This document shows, one piece after another, positions 16,650 to 24,795 of a stretch of 64,000 bases of DNA. A program made the translations under genes and the position numbers. The stretch is from Rhodococcus maanshanensis NBRC 100610 (lineage in GTDB: Bacteria > Actinomycetota > Actinomycetes > Mycobacteriales > Mycobacteriaceae): contig NZ_BCXA01000008.1 of NCBI RefSeq assembly GCF_001894865.1, positions 51,528-115,527 on the forward strand, written 5' to 3'. Under the pieces are notes generated by a model, which was given only the letters and a program-made list of their open reading frames with translations, made no database searches and was not told where the DNA came from. How positions within the stretch are numbered: the stretch's first letter is position 1; the number at the start of each line of letters is the position of its first letter.

Positions 16650-17201
16650 CTACTGCGCCTTCGGCCCGGGCACGAAGTACCGGTTCGACTCGCTCCGGTG
16701 CATCAGGATCACCGCGCCGACGGACAACACCGCCTGCAGGATGCCCGCGCCGCCCGCGACCATCCCGGCCACGCCGCCACCGGCGCCGAGCCCGAACAGC
16801 GCCGGGATCGCGAAGAAGACCATCGTCACGCCGATCATGGTCACCAGCATGCGGGCCCAGTTCCTGCCGCTGCGCATCTTGAACACGAACAGCAGGTACA
16901 GGCCGGTCAGCGCGAGCCCGAGCAGCGCGGTGACGCCGAGCCCGACCAACAGCAGCCCCTCGGCCGCCGAGGTGCTGATCTCGACCGACGGGTCCTGGGC
17001 GTGCACATCCTTGATCAGCTGATCGGCGAAGGTCTTCCGATCCGCGGCCACCATCGCGAGGGTGGCGAACAGGTTCACCACACCGAGCGCGGCGACCCCG
17101 CACAACAACTGGAAGGCGGTACCCACGTCGACGGGCGGCACGCGTCGCGCGTCCTGCGCGACGGGGCCGGTCGGGGGCGCTGGCGGCCAGGGGGCGGTCA
17201 T
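16650..17201 (-). CDS. Four-helix membrane protein with proline-rich N-terminus
   Basis: 183 residues. A Pro-rich cytosolic start (residues 1-24) leads into four hydrophobic helices with a polar loop after helix 1. It starts 16 bases downstream of hemB and is probably cotranscribed with it. Its similarity in layout to the next gene suggests related proteins. Function unknown. Confidence 0.75.
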   Translation of the reverse strand: MTAPWPPAPPTGPVAQDARRVPPVDVGTAFQLLCGVAALGVVNLFATLAMVAADRKTFADQLIKDVHAQDPSVEISTSAAEGLLLVGLGVTALLGLALTGLYLLFVFKMRSGRNWARMLVTMIGVTMVFFAIPALFGLGAGGGVAGMVAGGAGILQAVLSVGAVILMHRSESNRYFVPGPKAQ

Positions 17202-17217
17202 GGCACCACCGTAACCA

Positions 17218-18192
17218 TCACAACCGGGCTGCGAACTCGGCGGCCCAGTAGGTCAGCACGATGTCCGCACCCGCGCGACGGATACTGAGCAGTGACTCGA
17301 GCACGGCGGCGTCGCGGTCGATCCAGCCGTTCTGCGCGGCCGCGGTGATCATCGAGTACTCCCCCGAGATCTGGTATGCCGCAACGGGAACCGTTGACAT
17401 GTCGGCGACCTCCCGCAGCACGTCGAGGTACGACATCGCCGGCTTCACCATCACCATGTCCGCGCCCTCGTCCAGGTCCAGGTCGACCTCGCGCAGCGAC
17501 TCGCGACGGTTGGCGGCGTCCTGCTGGTAGGTGCGCCGATCCCCGGACAGCGACGACCCGACGGCCTCGCGGAAGGGGCCGTAGAAGGCGGAGGCGTACT
17601 TGGCGGAGTAGGCCAGGATGCCCGTGTCCTGACGGCCCGCGTCGTCGAGGCCCTCGCGGATCGCGGCGATCTGTCCGTCCATCATCCCGCTCGGCCCGAG
17701 CAGGTGCGCCCCCGACTCGGCCTGCGCGACCGCCATGTCGACGTAGCGGGTCAGCGTCGCATCGTTGTCTACCCGGCCGTCCGCAGCGAGCACCCCGCAA
17801 TGGCCGTGATCGGTGAACTCGTCGAGGCAGGTGTCCGCCATGATCACGGTGGAGTCGCCGAGCTCGTCGCGGAGCACGCGCAGGGCCCGGTTCAGGATGC
17901 CGTCGGGATCGGTCGCACCTGAACCGTTGGCGTCCTTGTCCTCGGTCCTGGGGACGCCGAAGAGCATCAGCCCGCCGACGCCCGCCGCGACCGCCTCGGT
18001 GGCGGCACGTGTCAGGGAATCGAGGGTGTGCTGGAACACGCCGGGCATCGAGCTGATCTCGCGCGGCTCGTCGATGCCGTCCGCGACGAACATCGGCAGC
18101 ACCAGATGCCGTGGCTCCAGCGAGGTCTCGGCGACCAGTCGACGCAGCGCCGGGGTGGCGCGCAGGCGCCGGGGACGTTCGGCGGGAAAGAT
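17218..18192 (-). CDS. hemB: Delta-aminolevulinic acid dehydratase (porphobilinogen synthase), apparent ATC start
   Basis: Condenses two 5-aminolevulinates to porphobilinogen. [15 protein letters not shown] is the metal-binding loop, with [13 protein letters not shown] and [10 protein letters not shown] supplying the Schiff-base lysines. The first ATG/GTG/TTG in frame is the GTG at 18102, but conserved HemB sequence ([19 protein letters not shown], then LEPRHL) lies upstream of it in the same frame. No standard start exists there. An ATC at 18190-18192 lies six bases after a strong AAGGAGG and would give 324 residues, the usual length. I annotate that start; an error in the sequence is the alternative. 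The gene ends the core haem operon. Confidence 0.88.
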   Translation of the reverse strand: MFPAERPRRLRATPALRRLVAETSLEPRHLVLPMFVADGIDEPREISSMPGVFQHTLDSLTRAATEAVAAGVGGLMLFGVPRTEDKDANGSGATDPDGILNRALRVLRDELGDSTVIMADTCLDEFTDHGHCGVLAADGRVDNDATLTRYVDMAVAQAESGAHLLGPSGMMDGQIAAIREGLDDAGRQDTGILAYSAKYASAFYGPFREAVGSSLSGDRRTYQQDAANRRESLREVDLDLDEGADMVMVKPAMSYLDVLREVADMSTVPVAAYQISGEYSMITAAAQNGWIDRDAAVLESLLSIRRAGADIVLTYWAAEFAARL

Positions 18193-18215
18193 GGATGCCC
18201 TCCTTCGTCGGGCCT

Positions 18216-18255
18216 GTGAGCGGTTGGCGAGTGCATGGACTCGTCAACCGCTCAC
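18216..18255 (-). terminator. Hairpin between hemD and hemB
   Basis: Seventeen-base arms (18216-18232 and 18239-18255) with one mismatch and a six-base loop. The hairpin begins eight bases after the hemD stop and ends about 12 bases above the hemB ribosome binding site. It may attenuate or terminate transcription, or stabilise the hemD end of the message. Confidence 0.6.
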
Positions 18256-18262
18256 GGGCGCG

Positions 18263-19834
18263 TCAGCGCCTGCGGGACTTCTTACGCGGGGGCGGCAGCG
18301 CTCCCTCGGCGCGCAGCCGGGCGGCGTGCTCGGCGAGCGCCTCCACCAGCGGGCCGACCTGAGCGGTCTCGGGCTGCACGTCGACCCGGAGGCCGAACTC
18401 GATCGCGGTCTCCGCGGTCTTCGGCCCGATGCACGCAACCAGCGTGCGGGCGTGCGGCTTGCCGGCGATGCCCACCAGGTTGCGCACGGTCGAGGACGAG
18501 GTGAAGCAGACCGCGTCGAACCCACCGGTCTTGATCATCTCGCGGGTCTCGGCCGGCGGCGGCGCCGCCCGGACGGTGCGGTAAGCGGTGACGTCGTCGA
18601 TCTCCCAGCCGCGCTGGCGCAGGCCCTCGGCCAAGGTCTCGGTGGCGATGTCGGCTCGGGGCAGCAGCACCCGGTTGACCGGGTCGAACACGTCGTCGTA
18701 CGGCGCGAACTCGGCCAGCAGGCCCTCGCTGGACTGCTCACCGGACGGCACCAGCTCGGGGTTGATGCCGAACGAGCGGACCTTGTCCGCGGTGGCCTCA
18801 CCGACGCAGGCGATCTTCACGCCGGAGAACGCGCGCGCGTCGAGCCCGAACTCCTCGAACTTCTCCCAGACCGCGCGGACCGCGTTGGTGGAGGTGAAGA
18901 CCACCCACTGGTAGCGACCGTCGACCAGGCCCTTGACCGAACGCTCCATCTGCGCAGGGCTGCGCGGCGGCTCGACCGCGATGGTGGGCACCTCGATGGG
19001 GATGGCGCCGTGCGTGACGAGGCGATCACTCATCTCGCTGGCCTGCTCCTTGGTGCGCGGCACCAGGACGGTCCAGCCGTACAGGGCGCGCGACTCCCAC
19101 CAGGACATCTTGCTGCGCTGGCTGACCACCTTGCCGACGGTCACGATCAGCGAACCGACCAGCTCCGAGCCCGCCTCGTTGAGCGTCGCGAGGGTGGCCT
19201 CGACGGTGCGCTGCTGGCAGGTGGTGCCGCGGACGGTGATCGCGGCTGGCGTCTGCGGGGCAAGGCCGTTCTCGACCAGCTCGCTCGCGGTCTCCGCGAG
19301 GTGGCCGGCGGTGGCGTGCAGCACCAGCGGGCCCGGCGCCGCGGCCAGCGCGGCCCAGTCGACCTCGCCGCGCACGTCGACCTCGGTGTGACCGGAGCCG
19401 AGCGGCATGCCCGCGTAGCTCGGGACCGCGGATCCGGCGGGCAGTCCGGGCAGGATCTCGAACTGCACCTGGGTCCGCGCCACCGCGGTGACCTCGGCGA
19501 TGACCGAATCGGTTGTGAGCGGGTCGCCGGAGACCAGGCGGACCACGTCGTGCCCGTTCTTGGCCTCGGCCACCAGGGTCTTGGCGACCTCGGCCGGCTC
19601 GCCGAGCGCGGGGCGCACCTCGAACGGCGGGTTCTCGGGGTCGATCTCCTCGCCCTTGCCCAGCAGGCCGGTGCCGACCAGCGCGGTCACGCCCTTGTCG
19701 ACGTCGGGGTCCGTGAACGCCAGGGTGGCGGCGGCGAGGACGTCCCTCGCCCGGACGGTGAGCAGCGCCGGGTCGCCCGGGCCGGAGCCCACGAACAGGA
19801 TCCGTCCGGGGGTGTTCTTGCGGACTCGGCTCAT
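18263..19834 (-). CDS. hemD: Fused uroporphyrin-III C-methyltransferase / uroporphyrinogen-III synthase
   Basis: 523 residues in two parts. Residues about 10-250 form a SUMT/CobA-like domain beginning FVGSGPGDPALLT, with LVSGDPLTTDS and PSYAGMPLG. Residues about 265-510 form the HemD domain that closes hydroxymethylbilane into uroporphyrinogen III, containing VFTSTNAVRAVWE and CFTSSSTVRNLVG. Such fusions are usual in mycobacterial relatives and link haem with sirohaem/cobalamin branches. A Lys/Arg-rich tail (RKKSRRR) ends the protein. It follows hemC with a gap of 90 bases. Confidence 0.92.
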   Translation of the reverse strand: MSRVRKNTPGRILFVGSGPGDPALLTVRARDVLAAATLAFTDPDVDKGVTALVGTGLLGKGEEIDPENPPFEVRPALGEPAEVAKTLVAEAKNGHDVVRLVSGDPLTTDSVIAEVTAVARTQVQFEILPGLPAGSAVPSYAGMPLGSGHTEVDVRGEVDWAALAAAPGPLVLHATAGHLAETASELVENGLAPQTPAAITVRGTTCQQRTVEATLATLNEAGSELVGSLIVTVGKVVSQRSKMSWWESRALYGWTVLVPRTKEQASEMSDRLVTHGAIPIEVPTIAVEPPRSPAQMERSVKGLVDGRYQWVVFTSTNAVRAVWEKFEEFGLDARAFSGVKIACVGEATADKVRSFGINPELVPSGEQSSEGLLAEFAPYDDVFDPVNRVLLPRADIATETLAEGLRQRGWEIDDVTAYRTVRAAPPPAETREMIKTGGFDAVCFTSSSTVRNLVGIAGKPHARTLVACIGPKTAETAIEFGLRVDVQPETAQVGPLVEALAEHAARLRAEGALPPPRKKSRRR

Positions 19835-19924
19835 CGGTTGTTCTCCAGTGCGTTCATGTGTCGAGCAATGTCAGGGACGTGGGAAATGGCGCGCGGTTTC
19901 GAGGAGCGCGCCGAAGGCAATGGC

Positions 19925-20941
19925 TCACTCATCGGTTGGGCCGCCCTCCATCTCGCGTTCGGTCGCCGCGCCCATCAGGGCGCGGGCGCCCAGGTCCAGC
20001 AGTTCGCGGGCCACCTCGCGGCCGAGCTCCTCGGCGCGGTCCGGCGGTCCGACCGCCCCGGCCCTGATCGAATCGGAGCCGTCGAGCGCGGCGGCACAGC
20101 CCCGCACCGACAGCTCGTCGAACACCCGGCCGTCGTCGTCGATGGACTCCACGATCTCCGCGATCGCGCCGACCGGGGCCGTGCAGCCGGCCTCGAGCTC
20201 GGCCAGCAGCGCGCGCTCCGCCGTGACGGCGGCGCGGGCGCCCGCGTCGTCCAGCTCGGTGAGGATGGCGATCAGCGCGGTGTCACCCGCGCGGCATTCG
20301 ACGGCCAACGCGCCCTGCGCGGGGGCGGGCAGCATCTGCACCGGCTCCAGCGACTCGGTGATCACGTCGAGCCTGCCGATCCGCGAGAGCCCCGCCCGCG
20401 CGACCACGACCGCGTCGAGCTCGCCGTCGGCGACCTTGCCGATCCTGGTGTCGAGGTTGCCGCGCAACGGCTGGATGTCCAGGCCGAGCCCGAGGGCGCG
20501 CAGCTGGGCGATGCGCCGCGGCGCGGAGGTCCCGATCCGGGAGCCGGCAGGCAGCTCACCGAGCACCATCCCGTCGCGCGCCACCAGCGCGTCGCGCGGA
20601 TCCTCGCGGCCGGGCACGGCTGCGATGACGACGCGCTCGTCGGGCGCGGTTGGCAGGTCCTTGAACGAGTGCACGGCGATGTCGACGTGTCCGGCGGCGA
20701 GCTCCTCGCGCAGCGCGGCGGTGAACACGCCGACGCCGATCTTCTCGACCGGGCCGGAGAACTGGTCGCCCGCGGTCTTGACGATCACCAGCTCGGCGGG
20801 GTGGCCTGCGGCGATCAGCGCGTCCCGGACGGTGCCGGCCTGAGTGGTGGCCAGCAGGCTGCCCCTCGTGCCGATGCGCAGGGTGGCCGCGGGGGCCTGC
20901 TCCGCGGTGGTGTCCCTGGTGGATGCGGCGGTTGCACTCAT
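19925..20941 (-). CDS. hemC: Hydroxymethylbilane synthase (porphobilinogen deaminase)
   Basis: 338 residues. It polymerises four porphobilinogens on a dipyrromethane cofactor held by the Cys in [33 protein letters not shown] and SAPRRIAQL are standard motifs. The ATG at 20941 overlaps the hemA stop (ATGA), which decides the start over a longer frame. Confidence 0.95.
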   Translation of the reverse strand: MSATAASTRDTTAEQAPAATLRIGTRGSLLATTQAGTVRDALIAAGHPAELVIVKTAGDQFSGPVEKIGVGVFTAALREELAAGHVDIAVHSFKDLPTAPDERVVIAAVPGREDPRDALVARDGMVLGELPAGSRIGTSAPRRIAQLRALGLGLDIQPLRGNLDTRIGKVADGELDAVVVARAGLSRIGRLDVITESLEPVQMLPAPAQGALAVECRAGDTALIAILTELDDAGARAAVTAERALLAELEAGCTAPVGAIAEIVESIDDDGRVFDELSVRGCAAALDGSDSIRAGAVGPPDRAEELGREVARELLDLGARALMGAATEREMEGGPTDE

Positions 20942-22335
20942 GACTGCATCCCCTTCCATACGTCCATCGCCTCGGCCTGGTGGCCTGCTGTGAAGTCGTC
21001 CACGAGCTCGACCGTGCGGGTCTCCATCGGCGTCGCGACGGCCTCGGCGGACCCGGGCGTCAGCTCGAACAGCTCACGCAGCGCGGCCGCGTAGGAGTCG
21101 CCTCCCGGGGCGCTGGCCAGCTGCTTGACCCGCACGGTCGGCGCGTGCAGCAGCTTGTCGACGACGCGGCGCACGGTGCGCGCGACCTCGTCGCGTTGCG
21201 GATCCTCGAGCCCGGGCAGACGGGAGTCGAGCCTCAGCAGCTCGGCCTCCACCACATCGGCGGCGCGCTGGCGAAGGGCGGTCACGGTCGGGGTGACCTC
21301 GGCCAGACGCTGTCCGGCCAGGTAGGTGGCCAGCTCACCGGCGACGATCTCGCGGGCGGCGTCGGCATCGGCTGCGGCAGCACCGGCGGCCGGATCGCGC
21401 TGCAGGGCCGCCATGTCGAGCAGGCTGACGCCGGGCAACCCGGCCACCGCGGGCTCGACGTCGCGGGGCAGTCCCAGGTCACAGATCACCAGCGGCCGCT
21501 GCGCGGAGTCCCGCTTCGCCAGCGCGAGATGCGCATCGGCGAGGGTCACCACGGAACCGACCGCGCCGGTACAGGTGACCATCACGTCCGCCTCGGCGAG
21601 CGCCGTGGAGAGGTCGCCCAGCTCGACGGTGTCGGCGGCGACGCCGGCCGCCCGCGCGGTCTCGGCCAGGCGCTCGGCCCGCTCCCTTGTGCGGTTGGCG
21701 ACGATGATGCGACCGATCCCGGCCCTGGTCAGGTGCGCGACGGACAGCCCGCCCATCGAGCCGGCGCCCAGCACCATCGCGGTGCGCCCGGCGAGCCCAT
21801 CGCCGAGCAGGGTCGAGGCCTTGTCCAGCGCGACCGAGACGACGGACGCGCCCGCCCGGTCGATGCCGGTCTCGGAGTGCACCCGCTTGCCGACCCGCAG
21901 CGCCTGCTGGGCCAGCTCGTGCAGTACCCGGCCCGCGGCCTGCTGGTTGTCGGAGGTGGCGTACGCGGTCCGGATCTGGCCGAGGATCTGCTGCTCACCG
22001 ACCACCATCGAGTCGAGGCCGCTGGCGACCGCGAACAGGTGCTCGGCGGCAGCCTCGCTGTAGCGCACGTAAGCGTGCTTGGTGAGGTCCGCGAGGTCGA
22101 GGCCGGAATGCTTGGTGAGCAGCTCCCCCACGTCGGCGAGCGCGCCGTGGAAGGCGTCGACCACCGCGTAGATCTCCACGCGGTTGCAGGTGGAGACGAT
22201 CATGACCTCGGAGATGTGATCGGAGGCCACCATCTTGTCGATCAGCTTCGGCCGATCCGTGTCGCCGACGGCGACCCGCTCGAGGATGGAGACGGGAGCG
22301 CTGCGATGCGAGATCCCGACCAGGAGAACACTCAC
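20938..22335 (-). CDS. hemA: Glutamyl-tRNA reductase
   Basis: 465 residues, the usual length. It reduces glutamyl-tRNA(Glu) to glutamate-1-semialdehyde, the committed step of C5-pathway haem synthesis. The catalytic Cys is in [12 protein letters not shown]; the NADPH domain starts at VLGAGSMGG; a helical dimerisation domain closes the protein. The GTG at 22335 overlaps the rex stop (GTGA). Longer frames run into rex. Confidence 0.95.
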   Translation of the reverse strand: MSVLLVGISHRSAPVSILERVAVGDTDRPKLIDKMVASDHISEVMIVSTCNRVEIYAVVDAFHGALADVGELLTKHSGLDLADLTKHAYVRYSEAAAEHLFAVASGLDSMVVGEQQILGQIRTAYATSDNQQAAGRVLHELAQQALRVGKRVHSETGIDRAGASVVSVALDKASTLLGDGLAGRTAMVLGAGSMGGLSVAHLTRAGIGRIIVANRTRERAERLAETARAAGVAADTVELGDLSTALAEADVMVTCTGAVGSVVTLADAHLALAKRDSAQRPLVICDLGLPRDVEPAVAGLPGVSLLDMAALQRDPAAGAAAADADAAREIVAGELATYLAGQRLAEVTPTVTALRQRAADVVEAELLRLDSRLPGLEDPQRDEVARTVRRVVDKLLHAPTVRVKQLASAPGGDSYAAALRELFELTPGSAEAVATPMETRTVELVDDFTAGHQAEAMDVWKGMQS

Positions 22336-23159
22336 GGTGCCATCACCGATCCATTCGTTGTCGAACCCGAGCCTGACGAAGCCGAGCGTGCCGTGCGGAG
22401 CCCCACCGCCGCCGATGCCGCGGCCGGCTCGGTTTCGGCGTTGCGGGCGCTGTGGAAGGACAGCACCTGCATCTCCACGGCGAGATCCACTCGGCGGATC
22501 TCGACGTGTTTCGGGACATCGAGCGGCGAGGCCGCAAAGCTCAGGATGCAGCGCACACCGGCATTCACCAGCAGGTCGCACACCTCCTGGGCAGATTCGT
22601 CCGGGGTCGCGATGACCCCGATGGTGGCGTCCAGCTCGCGGCACGCGGCCTCGAGCTCGGCGACGTCGCGAACGGTCAGCGCGTCGACGGTACTGCCGAT
22701 CCGGTCGGGATTGCGGTCGAACAGGCCGACCATCGTGAATCCGCGACGGCCGAAGCCGCCGTACCGGGCCAGGGCCTGCCCCAGGCTGCCGACGCCGACC
22801 AGCACCACCTGGTGGCCGCGGTCCAGCCCGAGTGCGGCCTCGATCCGGGCGCGCAGCTTGGTGACGTCGTATCCGACGCCGCGAACCCCGTTGGGGCCGA
22901 GGAACGAGAGGTCCTTGCGCAGCTTCGCTGAGCCGACACCGGCCGCGGTCGCGAGTTCCTCGCTGGAGACGATGAGGGTGCCGTCGTCGGCCATCACGCC
23001 GAGCACCCGCAGATAGGTGGCGAGCCGGGTGACGGTGGCCTGCGGCAGGTCCCGCACCGTCGTGTCCGCGCGGGCGACCTCGGCACCAGGACGAGACGTG
23101 TTCTCAGCCCCTGCGACGCCACGGGCAGAGAACCCATGCGGCTGGTGCTGTTCGGTCAC
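22332..23159 (-). CDS. rex: Redox-sensing repressor Rex
   Basis: About 275 residues: an N-terminal winged helix ([30 protein letters not shown]) and a C-terminal Rossmann domain ([18 protein letters not shown]) that reads the NADH/NAD+ ratio. High NADH releases it from DNA. The GTG at 23159 follows GAGGAG. A good Rex operator lies upstream at 23240-23257, so rex probably represses itself and, through the coupled hemA, haem synthesis. The N-terminal 40 residues and C-terminal 40 residues are low-complexity extensions. Confidence 0.93.
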   Translation of the reverse strand: MTEQHQPHGFSARGVAGAENTSRPGAEVARADTTVRDLPQATVTRLATYLRVLGVMADDGTLIVSSEELATAAGVGSAKLRKDLSFLGPNGVRGVGYDVTKLRARIEAALGLDRGHQVVLVGVGSLGQALARYGGFGRRGFTMVGLFDRNPDRIGSTVDALTVRDVAELEAACRELDATIGVIATPDESAQEVCDLLVNAGVRCILSFAASPLDVPKHVEIRRVDLAVEMQVLSFHSARNAETEPAAASAAVGLRTARSASSGSGSTTNGSVMAP

Positions 23160-23175
23160 GTTGGTGGCTCCTCGT

Positions 23176-23195
23176 CCGGCCATGCACATGGCCGG
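23176..23195 (-). promoter_or_regulatory. Palindrome in the rex 5' untranslated region
   Basis: Nine-base arms ccggccatg/catggccgg separated by two bases, just above the rex ribosome binding site. It can fold in the message and may modulate rex translation. No binding factor is suggested by the sequence. Confidence 0.4.
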
Positions 23196-23239
23196 TTCTC
23201 ACGCTGATCCGGGGGGACTGTTCACACCACGGTAACTGC

Positions 23240-23257
23240 TTGTGAACCCATGCACAA
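23240..23257. promoter_or_regulatory. Rex operator
   Basis: The sequence ttgtgaacccatgcacaa matches the Rex consensus TTGTGAA-N4-TTCACAA at all defined positions but one. It lies 80 bases upstream of the rex start; a further TTCACA half-site is at 23221-23226. Confidence 0.7.
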
Positions 23258-23326
23258 AGTCGCCGGATTCCGAATTCACCCGCTGCGACCTGCGCGGTGT
23301 CCGGTTACGGAGGGGTCAGGTCGGCC

Positions 23327-23587
23327 TCAGATTGTCAAATCCGATCGCAACCGAGGCTCGTCGACCTCCCAGTAACTGTGCTCACGGCCGTCGAGCAGCA
23401 CAACGGGCAGCCGGTCGCCGTACTCGGCGCGCAGCTCGGGATCGGTCGCCGCGGCCACGTCGACGTCGACCGATTCGAGTTCGAGGCCGAATTCCTCACA
23501 CAGTCGCAGCAGCTGTGTGCGCGCTACGTCACAGGAGCCGCAGCCGGCCCGGGTCAACAGGGTGATGGTGTGCGCGGGGTCGGTCAT
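23327..23587 (-). CDS. Glutaredoxin-like DUF836 protein
   Basis: 86 residues of thioredoxin fold with a CGSC active-site motif near residue 16 and the cis-Pro LPVVLLDG. It corresponds to Rv0508 by size and position. It is expected to work as a small cytosolic thiol oxidoreductase, perhaps with mycothiol, although that is inference. Divergent from the HAD phosphatase gene. Confidence 0.85.
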   Translation of the reverse strand: MTDPAHTITLLTRAGCGSCDVARTQLLRLCEEFGLELESVDVDVAAATDPELRAEYGDRLPVVLLDGREHSYWEVDEPRLRSDLTI

Positions 23588-23735
23588 GCGTCCACTGTGC
23601 CACCGTCACCTGCGCCTTCCGCGGGCCACCCGCGGAGACACAAGTCACAGCGGCCACGCGGGCGGCGATCCACCCGGTGCGCCCCCGATGCTGGAGATAG
23701 GGTGGGCCGCAGTTGGACGAACACAGGAGGTATGA

Positions 23736-24734
23736 GTGCCTGGTCGATCTGGTCCGACCGGCTCGGGAATGGGCGCCGGATGGCTCGACGCCAAGCGTCC
23801 CCGCCGACGCGGCAGGAACCCCTTGGGGCCCAGCGACGCCCAGCTGCGGGCCAGCCTCGCGGGTGAGGCCAGCGCGGACGCCGCCATCGCGCTACACGAG
23901 GCGGCGACGAGCGAGGCCGAGGCAGGCGGCGAACTCGGCGCCCGCGAGACCGAGGGCGGTGTGCCGCTCGACCTGACCGCGGCCGCGTTCTTCGACGTGG
24001 ACAACACCATGGTCCAGGGCGCCTCGATCATCCACTTCGCCCGTGGTCTCGCCGCCCGCAAGTACATCTCGCTCGCCGACATGGCCAGGTTCGGCTGGCA
24101 GCAGCTCAAGTTCCGGGTGACCGGCAAGGAGAACAGCGACGACGTCGCCAGCGGCAAGGAACGCGCGCTGGCGTTCATCGCGGGCCGCGAGACCGCGGAG
24201 TTCTCCCGCCTCGGCGAGGAGATCTACGACGAGCTGATCGCCGACAAGATCTGGCCAGGGACCAGGGCGCTGGCGCAGATGCACCTCGACGCGGGCCAGC
24301 AGGTGTGGCTGGTGACCGCGACCCCGGTGGAACTGGCCCAGGTCATCGCCAAGCGGCTCGGGCTGACCGGCGCGCTGGGAACCGTCGTCGAGAGCGAGGA
24401 AGGCAAGTTCACCGGCAGGCTGGTCGGCGACATCCTGCACGGCGCGGGCAAGGCGCACGCCGTCCGCACGCTGGCCGTGCGCGAGGGCCTGAACCTCAAG
24501 CGCTGCACGGCGTACTCCGACAGCCACAACGACGTGCCGATGCTCTCGCTCGTCGGCACCGCGGTCGCGATCAACCCGGACGCCGACCTGAAGGAACTCG
24601 CCCGCAACCGCGGCTGGGAGATCCGGGACTACCGCACCGGGCGCAAGGCGGCGAAGATCGGGGTGCCGACCGCGCTGGCGCTCGGCGCGGTCGGTGGCGC
24701 GCTGGCCGCCGTGATCAGCCGCCGCAAGCACTGA
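23736..24734 (+). CDS. serB1: HAD-IB family hydrolase, SerB1-like phosphatase
   Basis: 332 residues. HAD motifs are [11 protein letters not shown] (motif I), LVTATPVEL (motif II) and [11 protein letters not shown] (motif III with the preceding Lys region). Family members act as phosphoserine phosphatase-like enzymes, though the true substrate is uncertain. Residues 1-75 are an extra, low-complexity segment, and residues about 305-328 form a hydrophobic helix near the C-terminus, so it may be membrane-attached. The GTG at 23736 lies five bases after AGGAGG. A nearer ATG at 23732 is in the wrong frame. Confidence 0.85.
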   Translation: MPGRSGPTGSGMGAGWLDAKRPRRRGRNPLGPSDAQLRASLAGEASADAAIALHEAATSEAEAGGELGARETEGGVPLDLTAAAFFDVDNTMVQGASIIHFARGLAARKYISLADMARFGWQQLKFRVTGKENSDDVASGKERALAFIAGRETAEFSRLGEEIYDELIADKIWPGTRALAQMHLDAGQQVWLVTATPVELAQVIAKRLGLTGALGTVVESEEGKFTGRLVGDILHGAGKAHAVRTLAVREGLNLKRCTAYSDSHNDVPMLSLVGTAVAINPDADLKELARNRGWEIRDYRTGRKAAKIGVPTALALGAVGGALAAVISRRKH

Positions 24735-24741
24735 CGCAACT

Positions 24742-24781
24742 GTGCGCGATTCGTACCCCGGTCGGGGTACGAATCGCGCAC
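24742..24781. terminator. Strong bidirectional terminator hairpin
   Basis: Perfect 18-base arms (24742-24759 and 24764-24781) with a four-base loop, between the convergent HAD phosphatase and sulfatase genes. Confidence 0.85.
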
Positions 24782-24795
24782 GGGCGGCGCAGCCG

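Noticed and set aside
18102..18192. GTG at 18102 as the hemB start
   Set aside because: It would remove about 30 residues of conserved HemB sequence that are encoded in frame upstream.
17813..21094. 1093-residue plus-strand ORF
   Set aside because: It lies antisense to hemB, hemD, hemC and part of hemA, is rich in Arg/Gly/Ala/His as G+C shadow frames are, and has no domain.
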